From: an uncultured Neomegalonema sp.
GTDB lineage: Bacteria; Pseudomonadota; Alphaproteobacteria; Rhodobacterales; Rhodobacteraceae
DNA length: 34,922 nt
Assembly (NCBI GenBank): GCA_938008165.1
Contig: CALLLP010000054.1
Location: forward strand, 1-34,922
Reading direction: 5' to 3'
Made by a program: the position numbers and the translations under genes. Shown here piece by piece: positions 6,152-14,639 of the stretch (the first letter of the stretch is position 1; each line of letters opens with the position of its first letter). The notes below the pieces were generated by a model. The model did no database searches, had not been told where the DNA came from, and worked only from the letters and a program-made list of their open reading frames with translations.

Positions 6152-7180
6152 CTACGGGAACAGGGGTTGCTGCATCAGGCCGGTCGTTTCGGGCAAACCA
6201 TGCATGATATTGGCGTTCTGGATCGCCTGTCCCGATGCGCCCTTCACCAGATTATCGAGCACCGAGACAAGGATGGTCCGCCCCGCGCGCCGGTCGGCGA
6301 TGACGCCGATGCGCTGAAAATTCGATCCGCGCACATGGCGGGTCTGGGGCAAAATGCCCAGCGGCAGGACATCGACGAACGGTTCCGGGCCAAAGCGCGC
6401 CGCGAGGGCCGCATGGATCGCCGCCGCCTCGCCCTTGACGTAGATCGTGGCGAGGATGCCCCGGTTCTGGGGCACCAGATGCGGCGTAAAAGTCACCTCG
6501 ACCGGGCGACCGGCGACCTTCGACAATTCCTGATCGTATTCAGCCGTATGCCGGTGACTGCCAACGCCATAGGCGTGGAAACCTTCGGAGACCTCGGCAA
6601 AGAGCGTGCCTTCCTTCGCCGCCCGGCCCGCGCCAGAGACGCCAGATTTCGCATCCACGACGATCTCGTCAGGATCGATCAACCCCTGCTCGACCAGGGG
6701 AATCAGGGGGGTCACCCCGGTCGCGACGTAACAGCCGGTGCTCGCCACCAACCGCGCGCGCGCAATGGCGTCGCGGTAGAATTCCGGCAGACCGTAGATC
6801 GCCGTTTTCTGCAACGCCACCGCCGAATGCGCGCCACCATACCATTGCTCATAGGCCACCGGATCGCGCAGGCGGAAATCAGCGGAGAGATCGACGATTT
6901 TCACACGATCGGGCAGATCGCGGATGACCCCTTGGGTCGTCGCATGGGGCAACGCGCAAAAGACATGATCGACGGCATCGAAATCGATTTCCTCGATCCG
7001 CGACAGGATCGGCAGATCGAGCGCGCAGAGATGCGGAAACACATCGCCCATACCCTGCCCCGCCTTGCGATCGGCAGAAAGGGCGACAAGGCGGTATTGC
7101 GGAACAACCGATAAAAGGCGCACAAGCTCCGCACCCGTATACCCGCTCGCCCCGAGAATCGCCGTCCTGATCGCGCCCAT
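6152..7180 (-). CDS. argC: N-acetyl-gamma-glutamyl-phosphate reductase, 342 aa
   Basis: Third step of arginine synthesis: NADPH-dependent reduction of N-acetylglutamyl phosphate to the semialdehyde in the cytoplasm. The N-terminal dinucleotide fold carries [14 protein letters not shown]. The catalytic Cys150 is in [10 protein letters not shown]. The C-terminal part has the family His in [13 protein letters not shown]. The ATG at 7180 has an excellent ribosome binding site (AGGAGG, spacing 5). It is the full-length, long type of ArgC. It lies 53 bp after murI and runs straight into the YihY-family gene. Confidence 0.96.
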   Translation of the reverse strand: MGAIRTAILGASGYTGAELVRLLSVVPQYRLVALSADRKAGQGMGDVFPHLCALDLPILSRIEEIDFDAVDHVFCALPHATTQGVIRDLPDRVKIVDLSADFRLRDPVAYEQWYGGAHSAVALQKTAIYGLPEFYRDAIARARLVASTGCYVATGVTPLIPLVEQGLIDPDEIVVDAKSGVSGAGRAAKEGTLFAEVSEGFHAYGVGSHRHTAEYDQELSKVAGRPVEVTFTPHLVPQNRGILATIYVKGEAAAIHAALAARFGPEPFVDVLPLGILPQTRHVRGSNFQRIGVIADRRAGRTILVSVLDNLVKGASGQAIQNANIMHGLPETTGLMQQPLFP

Positions 7181-7233
7181 AGCACCCTCCTGATTATGCG
7201 AGGAGGCATAAGCGAAGCGGTGGGGGAGTGCAA

Positions 7234-8055
7234 TCAGGCTGCACCAAACGCCATCGCCTGCCCGAACAAAGCCCCCGCTCGCGCCTCGACCTGAGCGGGA
7301 TCACCCGTGGTCAGGCATTCAAGACGCCCCGCCCCACCGCAAAACTGCGGATGCCGATCGAGATAGGCGCTCAGGCTATGCGCGACGATATCCGGCTGTG
7401 ACAGGATCGGCAAACCGGGCGGCAGCGCGGCGCGGAAGTTCGTTTCGGCAAGGGGGTAATGGGTGCATCCGAGCAATGCGACATCCGCACTGCCCTGCGC
7501 CAGCGCCCCGGCCACCGCGCGCCGGATAAAAGGGGCAGGATCGGTGCCATTCTCCAGCGCATCGACGAGGCCGGGGCATCCCTGCTCAACGATGCTCAGA
7601 CCAGGGGCAAGGCGCTGCGCCTCCCGCGAGAAGGCCCCGCTCGCGACGGTTGCCGGGGTCGCGAAGAAAACGGCGCGCAGCCGCCGCGCACTTTGCCCCG
7701 CTTCGCGCCAGCCATGGCCGGACACCGCCTCGATCAGCGGCACGAAGACGCCCAAGACCCGACGGTCCGGCGCGGCATCGGGCAGCCAGTCGCGCTGCAA
7801 CCGCCGCAGGGCCAGCGCCGAGGCGGTATTACAGGCAAGCAAGACAAGGCGACATCCCCGCCCGAACAGGGTCTCGACCGCCCCACGGGTCAGGGCCACG
7901 ACCTCCTCAGGGGATTTCACGCCATAGGGCGCATGGGCATTATCGCCGAGATAGAGGAAATCCTGCTCCGGCATCGCCCGGCGCAGGGCCGCCAGAACGG
8001 TCAGACCGCCCAACCCGGAATCGACGATGCCAATAGGGGCCTCGTGTATCGCCAT
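7234..8055 (-). CDS. murI: Glutamate racemase, 273 aa
   Basis: Makes D-glutamate from L-glutamate for peptidoglycan using two cysteines and no cofactor. Seen in order: [13 protein letters not shown] with Asp12-Ser13, [10 protein letters not shown], the first catalytic Cys in [11 protein letters not shown] (about residue 75) and the second in LLGCTHYPL. Length is typical. The start is 6 bp after the hisG stop, so the two are co-transcribed. Confidence 0.95.
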   Translation of the reverse strand: MAIHEAPIGIVDSGLGGLTVLAALRRAMPEQDFLYLGDNAHAPYGVKSPEEVVALTRGAVETLFGRGCRLVLLACNTASALALRRLQRDWLPDAAPDRRVLGVFVPLIEAVSGHGWREAGQSARRLRAVFFATPATVASGAFSREAQRLAPGLSIVEQGCPGLVDALENGTDPAPFIRRAVAGALAQGSADVALLGCTHYPLAETNFRAALPPGLPILSQPDIVAHSLSAYLDRHPQFCGGAGRLECLTTGDPAQVEARAGALFGQAMAFGAA

Positions 8056-8061
8056 GCGCGC

Positions 8062-9027
8062 CTATCCCAGCGCCCCGCGCACCCGCTCGAAGACATCGGC
8101 CCCCGCGCCATAGAGCATATCCGGCGTCACGCTATCCACGCGCGGCGCCCCGAATTCGCGCAGGATCGATGCCGCCGCATAGGCCCGCCCCTTTGGCGCG
8201 CCGACCGTTGCCGCGTTGCCCTCCAGCGCGATCAGCGACGCATCCACGGCATCTAGGGCCTGCTCGACCGCCTCGCGGGATACGCCGGGCAGGGAACAGC
8301 GCAGGACGACCCGCCCCTTCGCCGCCTCCCGCGCCTCGATCCGTTCAATCAGGCTGCGCAGGGTCGCCAGCGTTTCTTCGGACCAATGCGCGGCGATCGA
8401 TGCCCGCAACTGCGCCTCGGATCGCAGGATCGGGTCACCGCCGATGATCTTGAGATTATTCGCGCGCAGGGTCTCGCCCGAAGACGTGATATCGACGACG
8501 ATCTCCGCCGCTCCGGCAGCGGGCGCGCCCTCCGTCGCCCCGTCACTGGGCGCGAGGCGATAATTCGCCATGCCCTGCTCGCGAAAATGCCGACGGGTGA
8601 GGGAAAGATATTTCGTCGCCACCCGCATCGGAAAGCCGTGCCGCGCCCGAAAGGCAACCGCCGCATCGTCCAGATCGGCGAGGGTCTCGACATCGATCCA
8701 GCTTTGCGGCACCGCCACGACCAGATCGGCGCGGCCATAGCCGAGCGAACGCACCAAAACCGTGCGATCCGGCCCTTCAGGCAGTTTCTCGCGGATCAGG
8801 TCCTCGCCGGTCACGCCCAGATGGACCGCGCCACTGCCCAGCACGCCGGGGATTTCACCGGCCTGCAAGAACGCGATCTCGATCCCGTCGATCCCGCTGG
8901 CGGAGGCGGTATAGGCCCGCGCGTTGCCGGTTTTACGGATTTTCAACCCCGCCTCGCCGAAATAGGCAAGCGTATCATCCAATAGCCGCCCCTTGGAGGG
9001 CAGCGCCAGTTTCAATGCCCCGCTCAT
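8062..9027 (-). CDS. hisG: ATP phosphoribosyltransferase, long form, 321 aa
   Basis: First and committed step of histidine synthesis: joins ATP and PRPP to give phosphoribosyl-ATP. The N-terminal LALPSKGRLLDDTL, GVTGEDLIRE, GRADLVVAVP and the PRPP loop near EIVVDITSSGETLRANNL are clear. At 321 residues it belongs to the longer class with a C-terminal extension, like the Caulobacter enzyme, and not to the short HisG that needs HisZ. Its ATG overlaps the TGA of the BKACE gene by 4 bp, an odd coupling of biosynthesis to aromatic catabolism. No other his genes are near. Confidence 0.94.
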   Translation of the reverse strand: MSGALKLALPSKGRLLDDTLAYFGEAGLKIRKTGNARAYTASASGIDGIEIAFLQAGEIPGVLGSGAVHLGVTGEDLIREKLPEGPDRTVLVRSLGYGRADLVVAVPQSWIDVETLADLDDAAVAFRARHGFPMRVATKYLSLTRRHFREQGMANYRLAPSDGATEGAPAAGAAEIVVDITSSGETLRANNLKIIGGDPILRSEAQLRASIAAHWSEETLATLRSLIERIEAREAAKGRVVLRCSLPGVSREAVEQALDAVDASLIALEGNAATVGAPKGRAYAAASILREFGAPRVDSVTPDMLYGAGADVFERVRGALG

Positions 9028-9854
9028 GCCGCCCGAAGCCCCAGCATCGCCCGCGCTTGGGCAGGGGTCGCCACGGGTCGCTCATATTGCGCACATAGGG
9101 CCACGCAGCGCTCGACCAGCGCAGCATTCGACGGGGCGAGGCGCGTCTTGTCCCAGCGGATATTATCCTCCAGCCCGGTTCGCGTATGCCCCCCGGCGGC
9201 GATGCACCATTCATTGACCACCACCTGCCCCGCCCCGATCCCGGCGGCGCACCATTGCGCATCGGGGGCAAGGCGTTTCACCGTCTCGATATAGAAATCG
9301 AATGTCGGACGATCGACCGGCATGGCGTTTTTTACACCCATGACGAATTGCACATAGAGCGGCCCCGGAATGCGCCCATCGCGACTCATGGCGACGGCCT
9401 GATGGATATGGCTCAGATCAAACGCCTCGATCTCAGGCTTGACCCCGTAGATGCGCATTTCGGAGGCCAGCCAATCCACGAGATCGGGCGGGTTTTCGTA
9501 AACGCGCGTCGGAAAATTGTTGGACCCCACCGATAGCGAGGCCATGTCGGGCGATAGCGACAGCATCCCGCCCCGCTCCATCCCCGCGCCGGAGCGGCCG
9601 CCAGTGGAGAGCTGGACGATCATGCCGGGGCAGTGGCGCTCGATCCCCGCCTTCAGCCGGGCAAAGCGTTCGGGATCGGAGGTCGGTTTGCCGTCCTCGT
9701 CGCGCACATGGCAATGGGCGATGGCCGCGCCCGCCTCAAAGGCAGCATGGGTGCTTTCGACCTGCTCCGCGACGGTGACCGGCACCGCCGGGTTATCGGC
9801 CTGTGTCGGCACCGATCCGGTGATGGCGACGCAGATGATGCATGGTTTGGTCAT
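9024..9854 (-). CDS. Beta-keto acid cleavage enzyme (BKACE/Kce family), probably for beta-ketoadipate
   Basis: BKACE enzymes are zinc TIM-barrel proteins that cleave a beta-keto acid with acetyl-CoA, giving acetoacetate and a new CoA ester. Zinc ligands visible are His47 and His49 (AHCHVRDEDGKP) and Glu229 (HTRTGLEDNI). The active-site loop QLSTGGRSG and NEWCIAAGG are typical. The gene begins 12 bp after pcaG and sits where thiolase/CoA-transferase genes would be in a classical pca operon. I infer the substrate is beta-ketoadipate, giving succinyl-CoA and acetoacetate. Other BKACE substrates (3-keto-5-aminohexanoate, dehydrocarnitine) are possible, but context disfavours them. Confidence 0.9.
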   Translation of the reverse strand: MTKPCIICVAITGSVPTQADNPAVPVTVAEQVESTHAAFEAGAAIAHCHVRDEDGKPTSDPERFARLKAGIERHCPGMIVQLSTGGRSGAGMERGGMLSLSPDMASLSVGSNNFPTRVYENPPDLVDWLASEMRIYGVKPEIEAFDLSHIHQAVAMSRDGRIPGPLYVQFVMGVKNAMPVDRPTFDFYIETVKRLAPDAQWCAAGIGAGQVVVNEWCIAAGGHTRTGLEDNIRWDKTRLAPSNAALVERCVALCAQYERPVATPAQARAMLGLRAA

Positions 9855-9866
9855 GTCGCTCTTGCC

Positions 9867-10340
9867 CTAGACATCGAAGAACACCGTCTCCCCCGCGCCC
9901 CCGACGCGAATGTCGAGCCGGTATGCCCCATCCCCCGTATCGGACGCAACCAGCGTGCTGCGCCGCGCCGCCGGAACGCGGGCCATGGCCGCGTCACTCG
10001 CCCAATCCGCATCGGGAAAGTAGAGCCGGGTATGCAGGCCCGTATTGATCCCCCGCGCGATGATCCACAGGCTCACGAAGGGCACCGCGCCGGGTTTGGC
10101 GGCGGACAGGCGCCAGCGCCCTTGATCATCAGTGGCGGTGCGCGCCCATATCCCGCCGATCTGCCACATCTCGATCAGGGCATCCCCCATCGGGGCATCC
10201 TCACCGTCAAACAGCGTACCGTACAGCGTCACCGGATCGGCGGGCATGACGGGCGACAAAGGCCGCACGCCCCGCGCAGGATCTGGCATCATGCCAATAT
10301 GCAGGAATGGCCCGGCGGTCTGGGATGGAGTCTGCTTCAC
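9867..10340 (-). CDS. pcaG: Protocatechuate 3,4-dioxygenase alpha subunit, 157 aa, GTG start
   Basis: The alpha subunit pairs with PcaH; the non-haem iron is held by PcaH. Family landmarks are QTPSQTAGPFLHIG at the N-terminus, ALIEMWQ, ARGINTGLHTRLYF and the C-terminal GETVFFDV. The start is GTG, overlapping the pcaH TGA by 4 bp. At 157 residues it is clearly shorter than the usual 190-210, because the loop after the first strand and the segment after EMWQ are cut down; both ends are intact, so this is compaction and not truncation. Confidence 0.93.
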   Translation of the reverse strand: MKQTPSQTAGPFLHIGMMPDPARGVRPLSPVMPADPVTLYGTLFDGEDAPMGDALIEMWQIGGIWARTATDDQGRWRLSAAKPGAVPFVSLWIIARGINTGLHTRLYFPDADWASDAAMARVPAARRSTLVASDTGDGAYRLDIRVGGAGETVFFDV

Positions 10341-11032
10341 AGCGCCATCGGCGTCGCCCGCCGCCCCCGGAGCACAATGTCGAAGCGGAACGCACGGGCA
10401 TCCATCGGGCGATCATGGTCGGGATCGTAACGCGCAGTCAGGGCCTCGACCGCCGCCGCCGAAGGCAGGGTCGCCACGATCGGGCAATGGCGGATCATCG
10501 GGTCGCCTTCGAAATACATCTGCGTGACCAGCCGCTGCGCAAAGGCCAAGCCAAAGACCGAAAAATGAATATGCGCGGGCCGCCACGCATTCGGCCCATT
10601 GGGAAAGGGATAGGCCCCCGGCATCACCGTCTCGACCCGATAGCCGCCATCCGCATCCGTCAGCACACGCCCGCAACCCGAAAAATTCGGATCGAGCGGG
10701 GCAAGATAGCCGTCGCGCGCATGGCGATAGCGCCCACCCGCATTCGCCTGCCACAGTTCCAGCAATGCGCCGGACACCCCGCGCCCCGCCTCATCCAGCA
10801 CACGGCCATGAACGATGATGCGCGGGCCAAGGGCCATCGCGCCGGGCTGCGCCGCATTGCGGATCAGGTCGCTATCCATCGGCCCGATATCGCCCGCACC
10901 AAAGACCGGCCCGGTACAATCGGCAAGGGCCGGGTCAAGCGGGATCAATCCTTCACGGGGGGATCGCGTGATCGAGCTGAAATACCCCGGTGTCAGCGCG
11001 GGGGGATGCCGGGTCCAATCGGGCGGATTCAT
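10337..11032 (-). CDS. pcaH: Protocatechuate 3,4-dioxygenase beta subunit, 231 aa
   Basis: Catalyses intradiol ring cleavage of protocatechuate to 3-carboxy-cis,cis-muconate using Fe(III). All four iron ligands are visible: Tyr102 (GGRYRHARDGY), Tyr141 (PGAYPFPNGPN), His154 and His156 (RPAHIHFS). The C-terminal FRFDIVLRGRRATP is standard. The frame is open further upstream, but the ATG at 11032 gives the family length and overlaps the pcaC stop by 4 bp. Confidence 0.96.
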   Translation of the reverse strand: MNPPDWTRHPPALTPGYFSSITRSPREGLIPLDPALADCTGPVFGAGDIGPMDSDLIRNAAQPGAMALGPRIIVHGRVLDEAGRGVSGALLELWQANAGGRYRHARDGYLAPLDPNFSGCGRVLTDADGGYRVETVMPGAYPFPNGPNAWRPAHIHFSVFGLAFAQRLVTQMYFEGDPMIRHCPIVATLPSAAAVEALTARYDPDHDRPMDARAFRFDIVLRGRRATPMAL

Positions 11033-11409
11033 GGATCGACCCCCATCTCGGCATAGGTGGCCTTGGCGATCTTCAGCGCGTGGTTCGCCGCCGGAACCCC
11101 GGCATAGACCGCCACATGCAACAGCGCCTCGCGCACTTCGCCGGGGGTGGCCCCGGTATGGGCGGTGGCGCGGATATGCATCGCCACCTCGTCCCAGTGG
11201 CCACCCGCCGCCAGCAGCGACAGCGTGATCAGCGACCGGTCGCGCGGGGTCAGACCCTCCCGCGCCCAGACCGACCCCCATGCCCCTTCGGTGATAAAGG
11301 TCTGGAACGGTTCGTCAAACGCGGTTTGCGCGGCTTCGGCCCGGTCGACATGGGCATCGCCCAGCACCGCGCGCCGCACCCGCATTCCATCCTCGAACCG
11401 TTCGCCCAT
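11029..11409 (-). CDS. pcaC: 4-carboxymuconolactone decarboxylase, 126 aa
   Basis: Decarboxylates gamma-carboxymuconolactone to beta-ketoadipate enol-lactone. It is a small all-helical AhpD-like protein. Family motifs are GMRVRRAVLGDAHVDRA at the N-terminus, the GSVWAREGLTPRDRSLIT segment and HIRATAHTGATPGEVREALLHVAVYAGVPAA. Length is typical. It starts 29 bp after the rnj stop, which leaves little room for a promoter. No pcaD (enol-lactone hydrolase) or pcaQ regulator is next to it. Confidence 0.95.
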   Translation of the reverse strand: MGERFEDGMRVRRAVLGDAHVDRAEAAQTAFDEPFQTFITEGAWGSVWAREGLTPRDRSLITLSLLAAGGHWDEVAMHIRATAHTGATPGEVREALLHVAVYAGVPAANHALKIAKATYAEMGVDP

Positions 11410-11438
11410 CCCATCTGCTCCGCCGTTAGCGAATGCCG

Positions 11439-13109
11439 TCAGTCATCCTCGATCCGCGTGATAAAGACCACTGTTTCGGGTTTTTTGCCCCATAGCTTGT
11501 TCGCCGTCCGCCGGGCGACCTGACTGACCAGTTCTTCGAGCGCCTCGTCATCTTGGCGTTTTTTGCGCGGCGCTTCCTCGATGGCGTCGTCAACGGCCTC
11601 GGCGATGCGCTGTTCGAAGGTGCCGCCCCGCTGGCCGGTATTTTTCGGCGCACCCGTCGCGCGAACATCGGATTCCACGATCAGCTCGCCATCATCGCCC
11701 AAGACGACCGATACCGCGATATGGCCGTTCATCGCCATCCGCTTACGGTCCCGGACGACGCCATCCTGCGATCCGACCACTGCATTGCCATCGCGATAGA
11801 GACGTCCGTTCGCCACTTCATCCACGATGCGCGGGCCATTGGCGGTGATATGCAGCATTTGTCCATTCGTCACCACGAAGGACTGCGCCGCGCCCCATTT
11901 CAGCGCCGATTCCGCGTGCTCGTGCAAATGGCGGTGTTCGCCATGCATCGGCACGGCGTATCGAGGCTTGAGCAGGCTATAGACCTCCTCCATCTCGTCG
12001 CGGCAGGCATGACCGGAGACATGAATATCGGCGGTATCGGAATCGATGATCTCGATCCCCCGCTCGACCAGCTTGTTCTGGATGCGGGCCACCTCGACCT
12101 CATTGCCGGGGATGGTCTTGGAGGAATAGATCATCGTGTCGCCCCGGCCCATCGAAACGACCGGATGCGTATCCCCCGCGATCCGCGCCACCGCCGCGCG
12201 GTTTTCCCCCTGAGAGCCGGTGACCAGATAAAACAGGTTCTCATCGGGAATATCGCGCGCTTGATCCTCGCTGACGGTATCGGGAAAATTCGCCGCCGCG
12301 CCCGAGCGCTCGCCCGCCGCGATCATGCGCTTCATCGCCCGGCCCGCCACGACCACCGCGCGCTCATTCGCCGTGGCCGCATCGGCCAGCATCTTGAGAC
12401 GCGCGACATTCGAGGCAAAGGTGGTCGCCGCGACCTTGCCCTTGCACCCGGCGACGACCTGATTCAGAGTATCCTGAATCCGCTTCTCGCCGCCCGCGCG
12501 GCCCTTCTCGAAAACATTGGTGGAATCGCAGACGAGGGCCAGCACGCCCTCCTCCCCCAGACGCTTAAGCGCCTCCTTGTCCATCGGCTTGCCATAGACG
12601 GGATCGGGATCGATCTTGAAATCGGCGGAGTGGAACAGCGTTCCGGCAGGGGTGCGAATGATCAGCGCGCTGGTCTCTGGCACCGAATGGGTCATCGGAA
12701 AGAACGTGACCTCGAACTTGCCGAGTTTAACCGTCTCATCCGTCGCGCAGATATTGATATGCTTGGGGCTTTGGCCCGCTTCTTCCATCTTGCGTCGGGC
12801 GATCTCCGCCGGAAAGGCCGTGCAATAGATCGGGGCCTTGAGCTTGTCATAGAGCGTGCCGACGGCGCCGATATGATCCTCATGGGCATGGGTGATGAAG
12901 ATGCCATCGAGCCGGTCGCGCCGCTCTGCGATCCATTCGGGATCCGGGGTCATCGTCTCGACGCCCGGTGCCTGCGCTTCATCGGGGAAGCCGATTCCAC
13001 AATCGACCATGATCCAGCGCTGCTTGCCCGCAGGGCCATAGCCGTAGAGATACATGTTCATGCCGATTTCGTCGGTGCCGCCCAGCGGCAGGTAATAGAG
13101 GCCGTCCAT
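11439..13109 (-). CDS. rnj: Ribonuclease J, 556 aa
   Basis: A beta-CASP metallo-beta-lactamase nuclease with endonuclease and 5'-3' exonuclease activity on mRNA and rRNA precursors. Metal motif HAHEDHIG is at His74-His76-Asp78-His79. LFHSADFKID, CDSTNVFEKGR, the beta-CASP region (VATTFASNVARL...) and HVSGHACRDEM are present, followed by the C-terminal domain. The start overlaps the coaX stop by one base (TAATG). Its position after nuoN-birA-coaX is the standard alphaproteobacterial order. Confidence 0.96.
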   Translation of the reverse strand: MDGLYYLPLGGTDEIGMNMYLYGYGPAGKQRWIMVDCGIGFPDEAQAPGVETMTPDPEWIAERRDRLDGIFITHAHEDHIGAVGTLYDKLKAPIYCTAFPAEIARRKMEEAGQSPKHINICATDETVKLGKFEVTFFPMTHSVPETSALIIRTPAGTLFHSADFKIDPDPVYGKPMDKEALKRLGEEGVLALVCDSTNVFEKGRAGGEKRIQDTLNQVVAGCKGKVAATTFASNVARLKMLADAATANERAVVVAGRAMKRMIAAGERSGAAANFPDTVSEDQARDIPDENLFYLVTGSQGENRAAVARIAGDTHPVVSMGRGDTMIYSSKTIPGNEVEVARIQNKLVERGIEIIDSDTADIHVSGHACRDEMEEVYSLLKPRYAVPMHGEHRHLHEHAESALKWGAAQSFVVTNGQMLHITANGPRIVDEVANGRLYRDGNAVVGSQDGVVRDRKRMAMNGHIAVSVVLGDDGELIVESDVRATGAPKNTGQRGGTFEQRIAEAVDDAIEEAPRKKRQDDEALEELVSQVARRTANKLWGKKPETVVFITRIEDD

Positions 13110-13912
13110 TATGTCTCCCTGCGCCGGGCATCCGCCTGCGCGGCACCCACATTGCGCATATAAATTTCGACCAGCCCCCGCATCGTCAGGCTGTCATCGA
13201 CGTGATCGATCACGTCCGTTCCCTTTGCGAAGAGGGGCGAGAGGCCACCTGTCGCGATGACCGTCATGGGCGTGCCGCGCTCGTCCCGGATCCTGTTGCA
13301 GACGCCTTCTATCAGGCCGACATAGCCCCAGTATATACCCGATTGCATGGCAGAGACGGTATCGTCACCGATCACCTTGCCGGGCCGCTCGATTGCGATC
13401 CGGGGCAGCTTGGCCGCCGCCTGATGCAACGCGGCCAGCGAGAGGTTGACCCCCGGCGCGATCACCCCGCCGATATAGGCCCCTTCGCCATCGACCACAT
13501 CGAAGGTCGTGCCCGTTCCGAAATCGAGAATGACGAGATTCGGGCCATAGGTCGTCAGCGCCGCCCGTGCATTGACCACCCGGTCTGCGCCGACTTCCTG
13601 TGGGCGGGGCATCTTCACGGCGATCCCGATATCGCAATCGGCCTCGCCGACCACCATCGGATCGGCATCGAAGTATTTGCGGCTGAGAGTCTTGAGATTG
13701 AACAAGGTCTGCGGCGCGACCGTTGCGATCACGGCGCCCTTGATGCTTTTGCGCCCGATATCGTTGAGCTTCATCAGGTGGTCGAGCCAGACGAAATACT
13801 CGTCCGCCGTCCGCCGTGCATCGGTCGCGATACGCCATTCGGCCTTCTGCTCACCGTCCTCATAAAAGGCGAACACGGTATTCGTGTTGCCCACGTCAAT
13901 GGCCAGCAGCAT
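13109..13912 (-). CDS. coaX: Type III pantothenate kinase, 267 aa
   Basis: First step of coenzyme A synthesis, of the CoaX class that is not inhibited by CoA and needs a monovalent cation. The phosphate motif MLLAIDVGNTNTVFAFY opens the protein, which fixes the start at 13912 although the frame is open upstream. GADRVVNARAA and DFGTGTTFDVVDGEGAYIGG are the other nucleotide-binding and active-site motifs. The start lies inside the last codons of birA (17-bp overlap) and the stop overlaps the rnj start. Confidence 0.96.
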   Translation of the reverse strand: MLLAIDVGNTNTVFAFYEDGEQKAEWRIATDARRTADEYFVWLDHLMKLNDIGRKSIKGAVIATVAPQTLFNLKTLSRKYFDADPMVVGEADCDIGIAVKMPRPQEVGADRVVNARAALTTYGPNLVILDFGTGTTFDVVDGEGAYIGGVIAPGVNLSLAALHQAAAKLPRIAIERPGKVIGDDTVSAMQSGIYWGYVGLIEGVCNRIRDERGTPMTVIATGGLSPLFAKGTDVIDHVDDSLTMRGLVEIYMRNVGAAQADARRRET

Positions 13913-14639
13913 CGGTCCCTCCCGGAAAGAAGACATCGGCGGCATGGATACGCCGCGACTCTGTGCCGATTTGCAACAGCATCGCGCCGGTCTCGTCAAG
14001 CGTCTCGAACACGCCCGTAACCGTCTCGTCGGGCAAGCGGGCCTCGACCACCTCGCCCAGCCGGGCCGCCCGCGCCAGCCAGTCATGCCGGATCGATGCG
14101 AACCCCTTTTCCTCGAATTGTCGCAGCCGCACCGCCATCGCCGCCGACAAGATATCGAGCGTCGCCTCCACCTCCGGAGCGGTTTTGCCGGTGATCCCGC
14201 TCACGCTGATGGCGGGCCAGCGTGCATCGGCGGGGGCATGGGCGAGATTGATGCCGATGCCGACCGAGAGCCAGCGCCCCGCCGCGCCCATACCCGATTC
14301 GAGCAGCACACCTGCCACCTTGTACCCATCGAGCAAGGCATCGTTCGGCCATTTGAGCGCGGCCTGCGCCGCACCGCCCACGATCACGCCCAAGGTATCG
14401 GCCACCGCAAGGCAGGCAACGAAGGAGTGCAGCGCCGCCCGTGCCGGGTCATCCGAAACGGGCATCAAAAAGGTGGCGTAGAGATTGCCCCGCGGCGAAT
14501 GCCACAGGCGCCCTGACCGGCCAGTTCCCGCACTTTGCTCCTCGGCCCAGAGCCAGAGCGGCCCGTGATCGCCGCTCATGGCGCGGCGGGCGGCCTCCTT
14601 GCTGGTGCTGTCGATTGACCCAAGGGCTTCGGTTCTCAC
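13896..14639 (-). CDS. birA: Biotin--protein ligase, 247 aa, GTG start
   Basis: Activates biotin as biotinyl-AMP and transfers it to carboxylase carrier domains. Motifs: SIDSTSKEA at the N-terminus, AGTGRSGRLWHSPRGNLYATF (the biotinyl-AMP loop) and LKWPNDALLDGYKVAGVLLE. There is no N-terminal helix-turn-helix, so it is a monofunctional ligase and not a repressor. Its GTG start overlaps the nuoN stop by 4 bp. Confidence 0.94.
   Translation of the reverse strand: MRTEALGSIDSTSKEAARRAMSGDHGPLWLWAEEQSAGTGRSGRLWHSPRGNLYATFLMPVSDDPARAALHSFVACLAVADTLGVIVGGAAQAALKWPNDALLDGYKVAGVLLESGMGAAGRWLSVGIGINLAHAPADARWPAISVSGITGKTAPEVEATLDILSAAMAVRLRQFEEKGFASIRHDWLARAARLGEVVEARLPDETVTGVFETLDETGAMLLQIGTESRRIHAADVFFPGGTDAAGH

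Noticed and set aside
4694..7114. 806-codon open frame on the plus strand
   Set aside because: It lies antisense to ccmE, the YihY-family gene and argC, all with clear family motifs. Its product is rich in Arg, His and Gln with no domain, as expected for the complement of GC-rich coding DNA.
11553..13163. 536-codon plus-strand frame
   Set aside because: Antisense to rnj, which has all RNase J motifs; no start signals or domain of its own.
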